From the NCBI GenBank assembly GCA_958439725.1, contig CAUBWJ010000011.1:5310-69309 (forward strand): 64,000 nt of DNA, written 5' to 3'. Made by a program: the position numbers and the translations under genes. A model generated the notes under the pieces. That model searched no databases and was not told the origin of the DNA. It saw nothing but the letters and a program-made list of their open reading frames with translations. The stretch comes from an uncultured Muribaculaceae bacterium (GTDB taxonomy: Bacteria; Bacteroidota; Bacteroidia; Bacteroidales; Muribaculaceae). Shown one piece after another: positions 37,267 to 45,393 of the stretch (positions are counted from its first letter, which is position 1; every line of letters begins with the position of its first letter).

Positions 37267-37299
37267 CTGTTCCTCCCGGTGCGCTGCCGGAAGGAACAG
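37267..37299 (-). terminator. Terminator of malQ
   Basis: A 13-position stem built on CTGTTCC/GGAACAG and CCGG/CCGG, followed on the minus strand by TTTTATTA. Confidence 0.75.
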
Positions 37300-37316
37300 G
37301 TATGTTTTAGAGAAAC

Positions 37317-39992
37317 TCAGCGGCCGGAGGAGGCTATGAGTTCTTTTATCGAATTGCAGAATCCGGGTGCGGATATCATGGTCTCGACGGGCAGGTGCAT
37401 GCGGTAGCACCAGTAGTTATGCGGGTCAGCCGGATTGTTGATCTGCTCGGCCGCCGGGTCGGGGCGGCGAAGGTCGGCGCTTATGGAAAGCCAGTCCTGA
37501 ACAGGGAAAATGGCAAGCATCGAGGGCGATTTCAGGTTGCGCAACAGAATACGGCTGCATATTTCGGTTGTCGCGTCGGCCGGAGTGACACCTGTAAATC
37601 CAAGCTCATCATGGAAATAGCGGTCGGCCAGCTCGGGGTTACGCTGCCACCACAGACGAATCGGGGGCATGTCGTGAGTGGAAGTTGAACATACCGAGCG
37701 GTAAGGATATGAAGCGGTGTCGGCGAAGGTCCGGCCGAATTCCTTAGGCATGCGCTCTATCTCAAGGCTGAGTATGTCGAGCGAATCAAGGACGCCGGGC
37801 ACGCACGCGGGTATCATGCCGAGATCCTCGGCGCAGCACAGCATGGATGTGGCCTCTGTGAGCGAGGGGAGTTTCTGCATGGCTTTTTCGCGCCAGAAAG
37901 AGTTGTGGCGGTGATAGAAGAAGTCCTCGTAAAGGGCATCGAATGCGGCGCGCTCGCCGTCGGAAAGAGATTTGTAGACTGTCGTTTCCTGGGCTGTGAT
38001 GCGTGGGTGATACAGCCCCGGGGTGCGGCGATCCTCGATGAAAAGCACCTGTTCGGTGAGCGAGAAAAGCCCCTGAAGTATGTCGGAGGCCGATTTGGAG
38101 GTAACAGGCTGGAGCTTTGAGTCGATTCGCCGTTGGGTGGCATAGTCCGTTTTTAGGCGGTAGCGCCCTGAGGGAAGCGGTTGCAGAAAACGGCTCTTTA
38201 CCTCACCGGCATATATTCCGAATTTCTCTTCAAGAACCTTGTCGGTTATATAAGGCGTGCAGTGCAGTTCGGGGTCGATGGTGAAGGCGTAATGCTCCTT
38301 CAGCTCGGCGGGGGAATAGGGGAGGGCGGGATTGAATGTTCCGAGCAGTCCGCGGATGCTTGACATAGGTATTTCCCAAATCCTGAAGAAGCCGAGAATA
38401 TGGTCTATCCGGTAGGCATCGAAATATCTGGCCATGTTGCGGAAGCGCGCTTTCCACCATGCGTAGCCGTCGGCAGCCATGCGGTCCCAGTTGTAGGTGG
38501 GGAAACCCCAGTTCTGGCCTAAAACCGAGAAGGGGTCCGGGGGCGCCCCCGCGCTGCAGTCGAGATTGAAAAGCCATCCGTTGGTCCACGCCTCCACGCT
38601 GGTGCGCGATATTCCAATGGGTATGTCGCCTTTTATAGCCACACCGCGGGAGTGGGCGTAATCCCGGGCCTGACGCAGCTGACGGTCCAGGTGATATTGC
38701 ACATAGTAAATGAATCCGAAGCTGTCGGAATGTCTGGCTGACAGCACGGAGATAATCTGCGGCTTGTAAGTGCTGTACTCTCCCCATTTGCTGAAATCCG
38801 GCGTGCCGTAGAGGTCGCGGAGAATGCAATAGGCGGCGTAGGGACGCAACCAGGCGAGATTGCGGTCGAAGAATTCCATGAAGTCATGTGACTTCAGAAC
38901 GTCGCGTCCCGAGGCCTCGTAGAGTTCACGGGCATAATCCATTTTGGCAGATACCACCCGCTGATAGTCAACGCTTGGCAGACGGTTGAGTTCCTCGGCC
39001 AGACGACGGTAGTGCTCGCGGCGAGCGGCGTCGGGAAGTTCACCCATTGCGTCGGGACGCAGGTAGAGCGGGTGAAGCGCGAAGATGGAGTTGGCATTAT
39101 AAGGGTACGAGTCCCCGTTGGTATGCGACATTATGGTGTCGTTGACCGGCAAAATCTGTATCACGCTCTGGCCTGTGGAGGCACACCAGTCGGCCATCAG
39201 TTTCAGGTCAAGGAAGTCGCCCACGCCGAAGTCGGAGGTCGACCGCAGGGAGAAAACCGGGACTGCCACTCCGGCTCCCCGCCATAAGGGAAGCGGTGAT
39301 TCTATTACGCCGGTCTCCATCACGGTCGAGCCGTCGGCAGGGACGGGCACGGCGTCTATAACACGGTTGGCTCCGGTTTCCCAGTGGCTTTCTTCTGGGT
39401 TGTTGCGGTCCTTTATCAGATATTTGAACTGCAGGGGAAATGACAGGGTGTCAATATCCAGATCGATGTACCAGCGGGAATCTCCCAGCGAAAGCAGTTC
39501 CGGCGCCACGGCGGTGTCCCAGTTTCCGAGGCTTTCCGTTTCTCCGGAAACAGCCGGGTAGAGGCTTCCGGTTAGAGCCGGACAGAGCACGGTAAGGCGA
39601 AGCTTGCCTTGCGGAAGCACGTGTCCCGGAGTCGCGGGACGGGAGGCGATGCATTTGGTGAAAGCCGAGGTGTAAAGCTCCGATTCGTCGGGGCGGATAT
39701 GCCAGGAATCGATGACTACAACATCCTGCAGCCTCGGACTCAGGCACAGGGAGCGCGGGGCGCCCCATTCCGTTCGCTCTGACATATCGTCGCGGCGCAG
39801 AAGGTAACGGTAGGTGAAACTGCCTTGCGAAGGGGGTATTTCCACCGTCGCCGACCATGTGTGTCCGTCGGGACCGCACTGCATGGCCACGGCCTCGCTC
39901 TCGGAACCCGATCCGAGGGCATGAATGTTTCCGGTTATGAAGAGACCTTCGCCCCATCTGGTGGCATAGTCAATGCGGAATGTCGCTTTCAT
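37317..39992 (-). CDS. malQ: 4-alpha-glucanotransferase with N-terminal CBM20 domains (GH77)
   Basis: Transfers maltooligosaccharide chains between alpha-1,4-glucans in the cytosol during starch and glycogen use. Two starch-binding CBM20-like domains occupy about residues 1-250 (the first with TRWGEGLFITGN, the second with ETESLGNWDT). The GH77 barrel follows with catalytic Asp in YRIDHILGF, Glu in CAEDLGMIP and Asp in STHDMPP. At 891 residues it is the large DPE2-like form common in Bacteroidetes, not the 520-residue minimal MalQ. It is a single gene with its own terminator. Confidence 0.94.
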   Translation of the reverse strand: MKATFRIDYATRWGEGLFITGNIHALGSGSESEAVAMQCGPDGHTWSATVEIPPSQGSFTYRYLLRRDDMSERTEWGAPRSLCLSPRLQDVVVIDSWHIRPDESELYTSAFTKCIASRPATPGHVLPQGKLRLTVLCPALTGSLYPAVSGETESLGNWDTAVAPELLSLGDSRWYIDLDIDTLSFPLQFKYLIKDRNNPEESHWETGANRVIDAVPVPADGSTVMETGVIESPLPLWRGAGVAVPVFSLRSTSDFGVGDFLDLKLMADWCASTGQSVIQILPVNDTIMSHTNGDSYPYNANSIFALHPLYLRPDAMGELPDAARREHYRRLAEELNRLPSVDYQRVVSAKMDYARELYEASGRDVLKSHDFMEFFDRNLAWLRPYAAYCILRDLYGTPDFSKWGEYSTYKPQIISVLSARHSDSFGFIYYVQYHLDRQLRQARDYAHSRGVAIKGDIPIGISRTSVEAWTNGWLFNLDCSAGAPPDPFSVLGQNWGFPTYNWDRMAADGYAWWKARFRNMARYFDAYRIDHILGFFRIWEIPMSSIRGLLGTFNPALPYSPAELKEHYAFTIDPELHCTPYITDKVLEEKFGIYAGEVKSRFLQPLPSGRYRLKTDYATQRRIDSKLQPVTSKSASDILQGLFSLTEQVLFIEDRRTPGLYHPRITAQETTVYKSLSDGERAAFDALYEDFFYHRHNSFWREKAMQKLPSLTEATSMLCCAEDLGMIPACVPGVLDSLDILSLEIERMPKEFGRTFADTASYPYRSVCSTSTHDMPPIRLWWQRNPELADRYFHDELGFTGVTPADATTEICSRILLRNLKSPSMLAIFPVQDWLSISADLRRPDPAAEQINNPADPHNYWCYRMHLPVETMISAPGFCNSIKELIASSGR

Positions 39993-40022
39993 CTGGCATG
40001 AAATGTGAGTTCAGACTTGGAA

Positions 40023-42551
40023 TCAGCCACACCTTGACGCTCCGCACGATGTGCAGATAAGGCAGCCTTCCTGATATATAAGCGTCTCATGCCCGCAGTT
40101 CGGACAGGTCTGTCCGGCAGCTTTGGTGCCGTTGGGCAGATATTTCTTCAGCGCGCGTTCCACACCCATTTTCCAGGTGTTGATGGACTGGCTGTCAAGT
40201 TCAAGACCTCCTACGAGCTTAAGTACCTGGTCAATGGGCATTCCGTAACGGAGCACACCTGAAATCAGCTTGGCGTAGTTCCAGTACTCAGGGTTGAATT
40301 TGTCGGAAAGGCCCTCGATTGTAGTCTTGTAGCCGCGCTTGTTGATGAACTGGAAGTCGTAACGCTTCACACCTTTATCGTCCACGGCCTTGATGATTTT
40401 GCCGTGAGTGATGGATTTGGGACAGAAAATGCCGTCGTCGTCATCGGCAAGACCGGTGAAGATTTCGTATGGTTTGCCGTTCATCAGGCCTACGAACGCA
40501 ATCCATTTTTCCTTGTTGTTCTGGAAGCGAACCACATCGGCCTCGAGCTCTATGGGACGTTTGGCCACATGCGGCTCCATGATTATGGGAGCCGGTTTCT
40601 TTTTCTCGGCAGCCACAAGCACTCCTGCGCGTGAGCCGTCGCGGTAAACGGTGCAGCCTTTGCAGCCGCAGCGCCAGGCTTCCACATACAGTCGGCCTAC
40701 AAGTTCCTCGGTGACGTCGGATGGCAGGTTGATTGTGACGGAAATAGAGTGGTCCACCCATTTCTGCACACGTCCCTGCATCCTCACTTTCTCGAGCCAG
40801 TCAACATCGTTGGCAGTGGCCTTGTAGTAAGGAGAGCGGGCCACGAGCGAGTCGAGTTCCTCCTGCGTGTAGTCAGGGCGTATTTCTATTCCGTTTACTT
40901 TCATCCAGGTGATGAAACGGGGATGGTATACAATGTATTCTTCGAAAGCATCGCCTGATTCGTCCACGAAATCCACTCTTACTTTGGCATCGTTGGGGTT
41001 GACCTTGCGGCGGCGTTTGTAAACCGGCATGAATACAGGTTCTATGCCGGAAGAAGTGCGCGTCATAAGGCTTGTGGTGCCGGTGGGCGCTATGGTAAGG
41101 CACGCGATGTTGCGGCGACCGTTCTTTCTGATGTCCTCCACAAGCTGCGGATCAGCCTCGGCGAGGCGTTTCATGAAGGGATTGTCGATTTCGCGCTGCG
41201 GGTCGAAAATTTCGAATGCACCGCGTTCGCGCGCCATGATTTCCGACGAGCGGTAGGCGGCGAGAGCCAGCGCCTTATGCACGCTTTCGGAGAAATCGGT
41301 GGCCTCGGTGGTGCCGTAGCGGAGTCCGAGGGCGGCCAGCATGTCGCCTTCGCCGGTGGTTCCCACACCTGTGCGCCGGCCCTTGAGGGTCTTGGTGCGT
41401 ATCTTGTGCCAGAGGTTACGCTCTGTCTGTTTTACTTCTTCGGTCTCGGGATCCGATTCAATCTTGGCCAGAATCTGGTCTATCTTCTCTTTCTCGAGGT
41501 CGATGATGTCGTCCATCAGGCGCTGCGCTTTGCCCACGTAGTCGCGGAAAAGCTCGAAATTGAACTTGGCATCGGGAGTGAAGGGATTCTCCACAAACGA
41601 ATATAGATTGATTGCAAGCAGACGGCAGCTGTCGTAAGGACACAGTGGAATCTCTCCGCAGGGATTGGTCGATATGGTCTGGAAGCCGAGATCGGCGTAG
41701 CAGTCGGGAAGCGACTCCCGCTTTATGGTATCCCAGAAAAGGACTCCGGGCTCAGCAGATTTCCATGCGTTATGCACAATCTTGGCCCACAGTGCCGTGG
41801 CGTCGGTTTCCTTGGTTATCTCAGGGTGGTCGGAATCAACCGGGAACTGCTGACGGTAGGGCACATGGTCTATGGCGGCCTGCATGAAGGCATCGTCGAT
41901 TCTGACTGATACGTTGGCTCCGGTTACCTTGCCTTCAGTCATTTTGGCATCTATAAATTTCTCCGAGTCGGGATGCTTGATGCTTACGGTGAGCATCAGG
42001 GCGCCTCGGCGTCCGTCCTGTGCAACCTCACGCGTGGAATTGGAGTAGCGTTCCATAAAGGGTACGAGACCGGTGGAGGTGAGGGCGGAGTTCTTTACAG
42101 GGGTACCTTTGGGGCGGATATGAGAGAGGTCGTGGCCCACGCCGCCGCGGCGTTTCATGAGCTGTACCTGCTCCTCGTCAATCTTTATAACGCCGCCGTA
42201 GGAGTCGGGCTTGCCTTCCAGTCCTATCACGAAGCAGTTTGAGAGCGATGCAACCTGATAGTTGTTGCCGATTCCCGTCATGGGGCTGCCCTGAGGCACC
42301 ACGTAACGGAAGTTATCGAGAAGATGATAGATTTCGTCGAATGAGAGGGGATTGGGATACAATGCCTCAATGCGGGCCAGCTCGGAAGCTATGCGCGCAT
42401 GCATGTCGGCCGGGGTTTTCTCATATATGTTGCCGTAGGAGTCCTTGAGAGCATATTTGCTCACCCACACTCTCGCGGCGAGTTCGTCGCCATCAAAATA
42501 TACCAGTGAGGCCTCATAAGCTTCGTCGTAGGAATAGGTTTGTGTAGCCAC
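40023..42551 (-). CDS. nrdJ: Adenosylcobalamin-dependent ribonucleotide reductase (class II)
   Basis: Reduces ribonucleotides to deoxyribonucleotides using a B12-derived radical, without oxygen or a separate radical subunit. NPCGEIPLCPYDSCRLL with active-site cysteines lies near residue 290, and the catalytic Cys/Glu region and PTGTTSLMTRTSSGIEP follow. The C-terminus ends in a zinc-ribbon-like CPNCG...CTSCGASRCG, which carries the redox pair. The 842-residue length is typical. It is a single gene. Because it needs B12, one would expect a cobalamin riboswitch somewhere in this genome, but I see none in its leader. Confidence 0.96.
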   Translation of the reverse strand: MATQTYSYDEAYEASLVYFDGDELAARVWVSKYALKDSYGNIYEKTPADMHARIASELARIEALYPNPLSFDEIYHLLDNFRYVVPQGSPMTGIGNNYQVASLSNCFVIGLEGKPDSYGGVIKIDEEQVQLMKRRGGVGHDLSHIRPKGTPVKNSALTSTGLVPFMERYSNSTREVAQDGRRGALMLTVSIKHPDSEKFIDAKMTEGKVTGANVSVRIDDAFMQAAIDHVPYRQQFPVDSDHPEITKETDATALWAKIVHNAWKSAEPGVLFWDTIKRESLPDCYADLGFQTISTNPCGEIPLCPYDSCRLLAINLYSFVENPFTPDAKFNFELFRDYVGKAQRLMDDIIDLEKEKIDQILAKIESDPETEEVKQTERNLWHKIRTKTLKGRRTGVGTTGEGDMLAALGLRYGTTEATDFSESVHKALALAAYRSSEIMARERGAFEIFDPQREIDNPFMKRLAEADPQLVEDIRKNGRRNIACLTIAPTGTTSLMTRTSSGIEPVFMPVYKRRRKVNPNDAKVRVDFVDESGDAFEEYIVYHPRFITWMKVNGIEIRPDYTQEELDSLVARSPYYKATANDVDWLEKVRMQGRVQKWVDHSISVTINLPSDVTEELVGRLYVEAWRCGCKGCTVYRDGSRAGVLVAAEKKKPAPIIMEPHVAKRPIELEADVVRFQNNKEKWIAFVGLMNGKPYEIFTGLADDDDGIFCPKSITHGKIIKAVDDKGVKRYDFQFINKRGYKTTIEGLSDKFNPEYWNYAKLISGVLRYGMPIDQVLKLVGGLELDSQSINTWKMGVERALKKYLPNGTKAAGQTCPNCGHETLIYQEGCLICTSCGASRCG

Positions 42552-42810
42552 AGTTAAGTAAGTTTATAGTGTTGAATTACGGTTTGTAAAAAGACGGTTG
42601 CAAAATTTGTAAAAAAATACGGATTGTCAAAATTGTTTACGAATTATTTATCAACACAGGAACGATTATTCATTTTGAATTATTAATATGCAGAAAAACA
42701 GCAATGTAAGTTGATGAGGTGTGCCTTCATGTTGTCCGATTGGAAAATTTCGGTGTCGGTATCGGTTTTCTTCAGTTTTAATTTTTATATTTGGAAAAAA
42801 TATTTCAGAA
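42552..42810. promoter_or_regulatory. Divergent control region between nrdJ and the nitroreductase gene
   Basis: About 260 AT-rich bases. For nrdJ, AAATTTTG with a TTTG about 19 bases upstream is a likely but imperfect promoter. For the nitroreductase gene TATATTTG at 42786-42793 predicts a leader of only about 10 bases. A single DnaA-box-like site, TTATCAACA, lies at 42648-42656, one base from the TTATCCACA consensus. Confidence 0.5.
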
Positions 42811-43566
42811 ATGGAAACTTCAATAAACGAATACTTTTCACGCCGGCGCACTGTGAGACGTTACAGCGCTAAGCCCGTGGATGCCGCTTTAGTCAGGAAT
42901 CTTCTCGCGCTCGCGGTGCATGCTCCAAATACCGGCAATATGCAGCTTTATTCCGCCGTTGTGACTTCCTCTCCGGAGATGAAACGGCTTCTCGCTCCGG
43001 CCCATTTCAATCAGCCTCAGGTGGAGGGAGCGGCGCATGTGGTCACTTTCTGTGCCGATTACCGCCGGTACTCTCTGTGGTGCGAAGAATCCGGCGCCGA
43101 CCCCGGCTGCGACAATTTTCAAAGTTTCATGGCGGCTGTAATAGACACCTGTCTGTTTGCCCAGCAGTTCAATACTCTCGTCGAAATGAACGGCCTCGGT
43201 TGCTGCTATCTCGGCACCACTACCTATAACGCTGAGGAAATAGGACATCTGCTTTCCTTGCCTAAACTTGTTGTGCCGGTTACAACCATCACAGTCGGCT
43301 GGCCGGATGGCGAGGCGCCGGAATCAGACCGCCTTTCTCCCGACGCGATTATTATGGATGAGAAATACCGGGATTTTTCACCGGAGGATATAAAGGCCAT
43401 ATACTCATATAAGGAGAGCCTTGCAGAAAGCCACCGGTTTGTGGAGGAGAACGGAAAGAAAAACCTCGCGCAGGTTTATGCCGAGATCCGCTATCCGAGA
43501 GCTTCTGCTGAAATCTTCTCGGAGAAATATCTTGCTTATGTAAGAAAACAGGGGTTCGCTATCTGA
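42811..43566 (+). CDS. Nitroreductase family flavoprotein
   Basis: An FMN-dependent NAD(P)H oxidoreductase of 251 residues. The N-terminus has RRRTVRRYS, the FMN-binding motif, followed by HAPNTGNMQLYSAVV. The middle has CLFAQQFNTLVEMNGLGCCYLG, and GWP in the later part is the typical second FMN contact. The start is set by the promoter 10 to 25 bases upstream; the frame extends further left but without a reason to use it. Natural substrate unknown. Confidence 0.92.
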   Translation: METSINEYFSRRRTVRRYSAKPVDAALVRNLLALAVHAPNTGNMQLYSAVVTSSPEMKRLLAPAHFNQPQVEGAAHVVTFCADYRRYSLWCEESGADPGCDNFQSFMAAVIDTCLFAQQFNTLVEMNGLGCCYLGTTTYNAEEIGHLLSLPKLVVPVTTITVGWPDGEAPESDRLSPDAIIMDEKYRDFSPEDIKAIYSYKESLAESHRFVEENGKKNLAQVYAEIRYPRASAEIFSEKYLAYVRKQGFAI

Positions 43567-43581
43567 CGGGATTTCCGTCAG
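43563..43581. terminator. Short hairpin between nitroreductase and dnaA
   Basis: CTGACGG with CCGTCAG around a 5-base loop, overlapping the nitroreductase stop codon, in a 22-base convergent gap. A weak T run follows. Confidence 0.45.
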
Positions 43582-43588
43582 TGTGTTA

Positions 43589-44974
43589 TCACGACTGCAG
43601 GGAGGCTTCGATTTTGGTGACGTCTTCCTGCAGCTGTTTTTCAATAGGAAGGCGTTCCTCGATGTTCTTGCAGGCGTAGAGCACCGTCGCGTGGGTTCGC
43701 GACAGGCGTGTGCCTATTGCTGTGAACGGCATCTTGGCATGTTTCTTGGCCAGATACATCACCATCTGGCGCGCATCTGATATCTCGCGTTTACGTGATT
43801 TGGTGAAAATCTGGTCGGGGTCTATGTCGTAGTACCCGGCTACAGTCTGTGCTATGCGCTCGAAGTTGATCTGAGGCTTGTTGACTTTCACGGCGTGGGC
43901 CAGCACTTTGCGTGCGAGATCCACCGAGATGTCGCAGTTGAGCACGGTGGCGTGGGCGTAGAGCGAAACCACTATGCCTTCAAGGTCGCGGATGCTGTCG
44001 GTTACGTTGAGGGCGATATATTCAAGCACTTCGGCCGGTATCTCGAGGCCGTCCTGCTGGGCTTTCTGTGTCAGCACCTCCTTGCGCAGCTCGTAGTCGG
44101 GGCGCTCGAGCTCGGCCGTCATTCCCATTTTGAAGCGTGAGAGCAGGCGCTCTTCCATACCCTCCATTTTCGACGGACAGCAGTCGCTTGCCAGGATGAG
44201 CTGCTTGGAATTGCGCATCAGGTGGTCGAAGATGTGGTAGAAGGTATTCTGGGTACGTGATTTGCCTATGAGGTCCTGAATATCGTCGATTATCAGAGTG
44301 TCGATGCTCTGATAGAAGTTCATGAAGTCGTTGATTTTGCCGTTGCGCTGAGCGGTGGTATACTGGCTCTCAAACAGTCGGGCGGTAATGTAGAGCACGC
44401 GCGTTGACGGATTGAGCTCTTTTATGCGTATGCCTATGGCCTGTATCAGGTGGGTTTTTCCCACGCCGGGCGCTCCGAATATGAAGAGAGGATTGAAGGT
44501 CTTGCACTTGGGGTCGTTGGCTATTGCCTCGCCGATAGAGCGTGCCACTTTATTGCAGACGCTTCCGCAGTAGTTCTCGAAGGTGTAGTGAGGATTGAGC
44601 TGCGCGTCAATGTCGGGCGCTTCCTGCTGCTGGAACGGGTTGGATGTCGCTCCCGGACGTGGAGCCACGGCGGGGCTTGGCTTTGAACTGCCATAGGTCA
44701 CGCTTGTGGACGGCTCGTTTGAAACCTGTTCGAAGCGATAGAAAAGTTTGATTTCCGGGCCGAATGTCTTTTTGAGAGCGTGTGAAAGGAGGTTGAAGAA
44801 TCTTTCTTCAAGCTGTTCTATAAAAAATGGCGACGGAACCTTGAGCACCAGCTTGTTGTCGTGGTATTCAATCGGCACAATGGGTTTGAACCAGGCTTCG
44901 AATTGCTCGGTCTTTAGGTTGTCCCGGAAGATTTCGAGACATTTGTTCCATTGTATGTTCAGATTCTGCGTCAT
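43589..44974 (-). CDS. dnaA: Chromosomal replication initiator protein DnaA
   Basis: Binds DnaA boxes and opens the replication origin. It shows the four domains: an N-terminal helicase-loading domain, a linker of about 40 residues rich in Pro/Ala/Ser, an AAA+ module with GAPGVGKTHL and DDIQDL, and a C-terminal DNA-binding domain containing LSRTHATVLYACKNIE. I start it at 44974 (MTQNLNIQWNKC), 461 residues; the frame upstream of this has no promoter support. dnaN is not adjacent, and I see no DnaA-box cluster next to it. Confidence 0.96.
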   Translation of the reverse strand: MTQNLNIQWNKCLEIFRDNLKTEQFEAWFKPIVPIEYHDNKLVLKVPSPFFIEQLEERFFNLLSHALKKTFGPEIKLFYRFEQVSNEPSTSVTYGSSKPSPAVAPRPGATSNPFQQQEAPDIDAQLNPHYTFENYCGSVCNKVARSIGEAIANDPKCKTFNPLFIFGAPGVGKTHLIQAIGIRIKELNPSTRVLYITARLFESQYTTAQRNGKINDFMNFYQSIDTLIIDDIQDLIGKSRTQNTFYHIFDHLMRNSKQLILASDCCPSKMEGMEERLLSRFKMGMTAELERPDYELRKEVLTQKAQQDGLEIPAEVLEYIALNVTDSIRDLEGIVVSLYAHATVLNCDISVDLARKVLAHAVKVNKPQINFERIAQTVAGYYDIDPDQIFTKSRKREISDARQMVMYLAKKHAKMPFTAIGTRLSRTHATVLYACKNIEERLPIEKQLQEDVTKIEASLQS

Positions 44975-45393
44975 TGAAGTAGAGGAGATTGTTCTTTCAC
45001 TATTTTTACAACACAAATTTCGTTCAAAAATATCGCAAAATAAAACGCAATTTTATTTGGAGATTAAGATTTGTTTACACGATATTGAATTTCAGCAGAT
45101 TAGAGGGATAGAGCCGTTTGACTTAAATTACAACTTTAATAAACAATCATAATCGACTGAATAATAGTGATTAAAACTTGTTTGTCAGAAGGGCTTGTTT
45201 GTTTGGATTCTTATTTCTGCCGTGGTGTGAAATTTGCTGTGAGCGCGTTGTGTTAGCGGGGTTGAGGGTTGTTTGGGCCCGTCGGAGATTATTTGTATGT
45301 GTTCCAAATAAGAACCGTCATGGATTGATGCGGGTGAAACCGTTGTCATCCGCATCAATCCGCGAGAAGTTCAGAAGAGAGGTTTTCAGGAGT
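44975..45393. other. 419-base gap between the dnaA start and the GH97 gene end
   Basis: The part near dnaA is AT-rich and contains a weak minus-strand promoter candidate (TATTTTTG at 45032-45025). I see no cluster of DnaA boxes, no tRNA and no coding signal. The other end holds the GH97 terminator and an inverted repeat TTATTTG/CAAATAA (45289-45311). Confidence 0.5.
45322..45361 (-). terminator. Terminator of the intact GH97 gene
   Basis: Perfect 12-bp arms GGATTGATGCGG/CCGCATCAATCC with a 16-base loop. The T run on the minus strand is poor (TTCTTATTT), so efficiency is uncertain. Confidence 0.6.

Noticed and set aside
42552..42600. Cobalamin riboswitch for nrdJ
   Set aside because: The leader is too short and lacks the B12-box core.
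44975..45393. Replication origin beside dnaA
   Set aside because: No cluster of DnaA boxes or AT-rich 13-mer-like repeats; dnaN is not adjacent.
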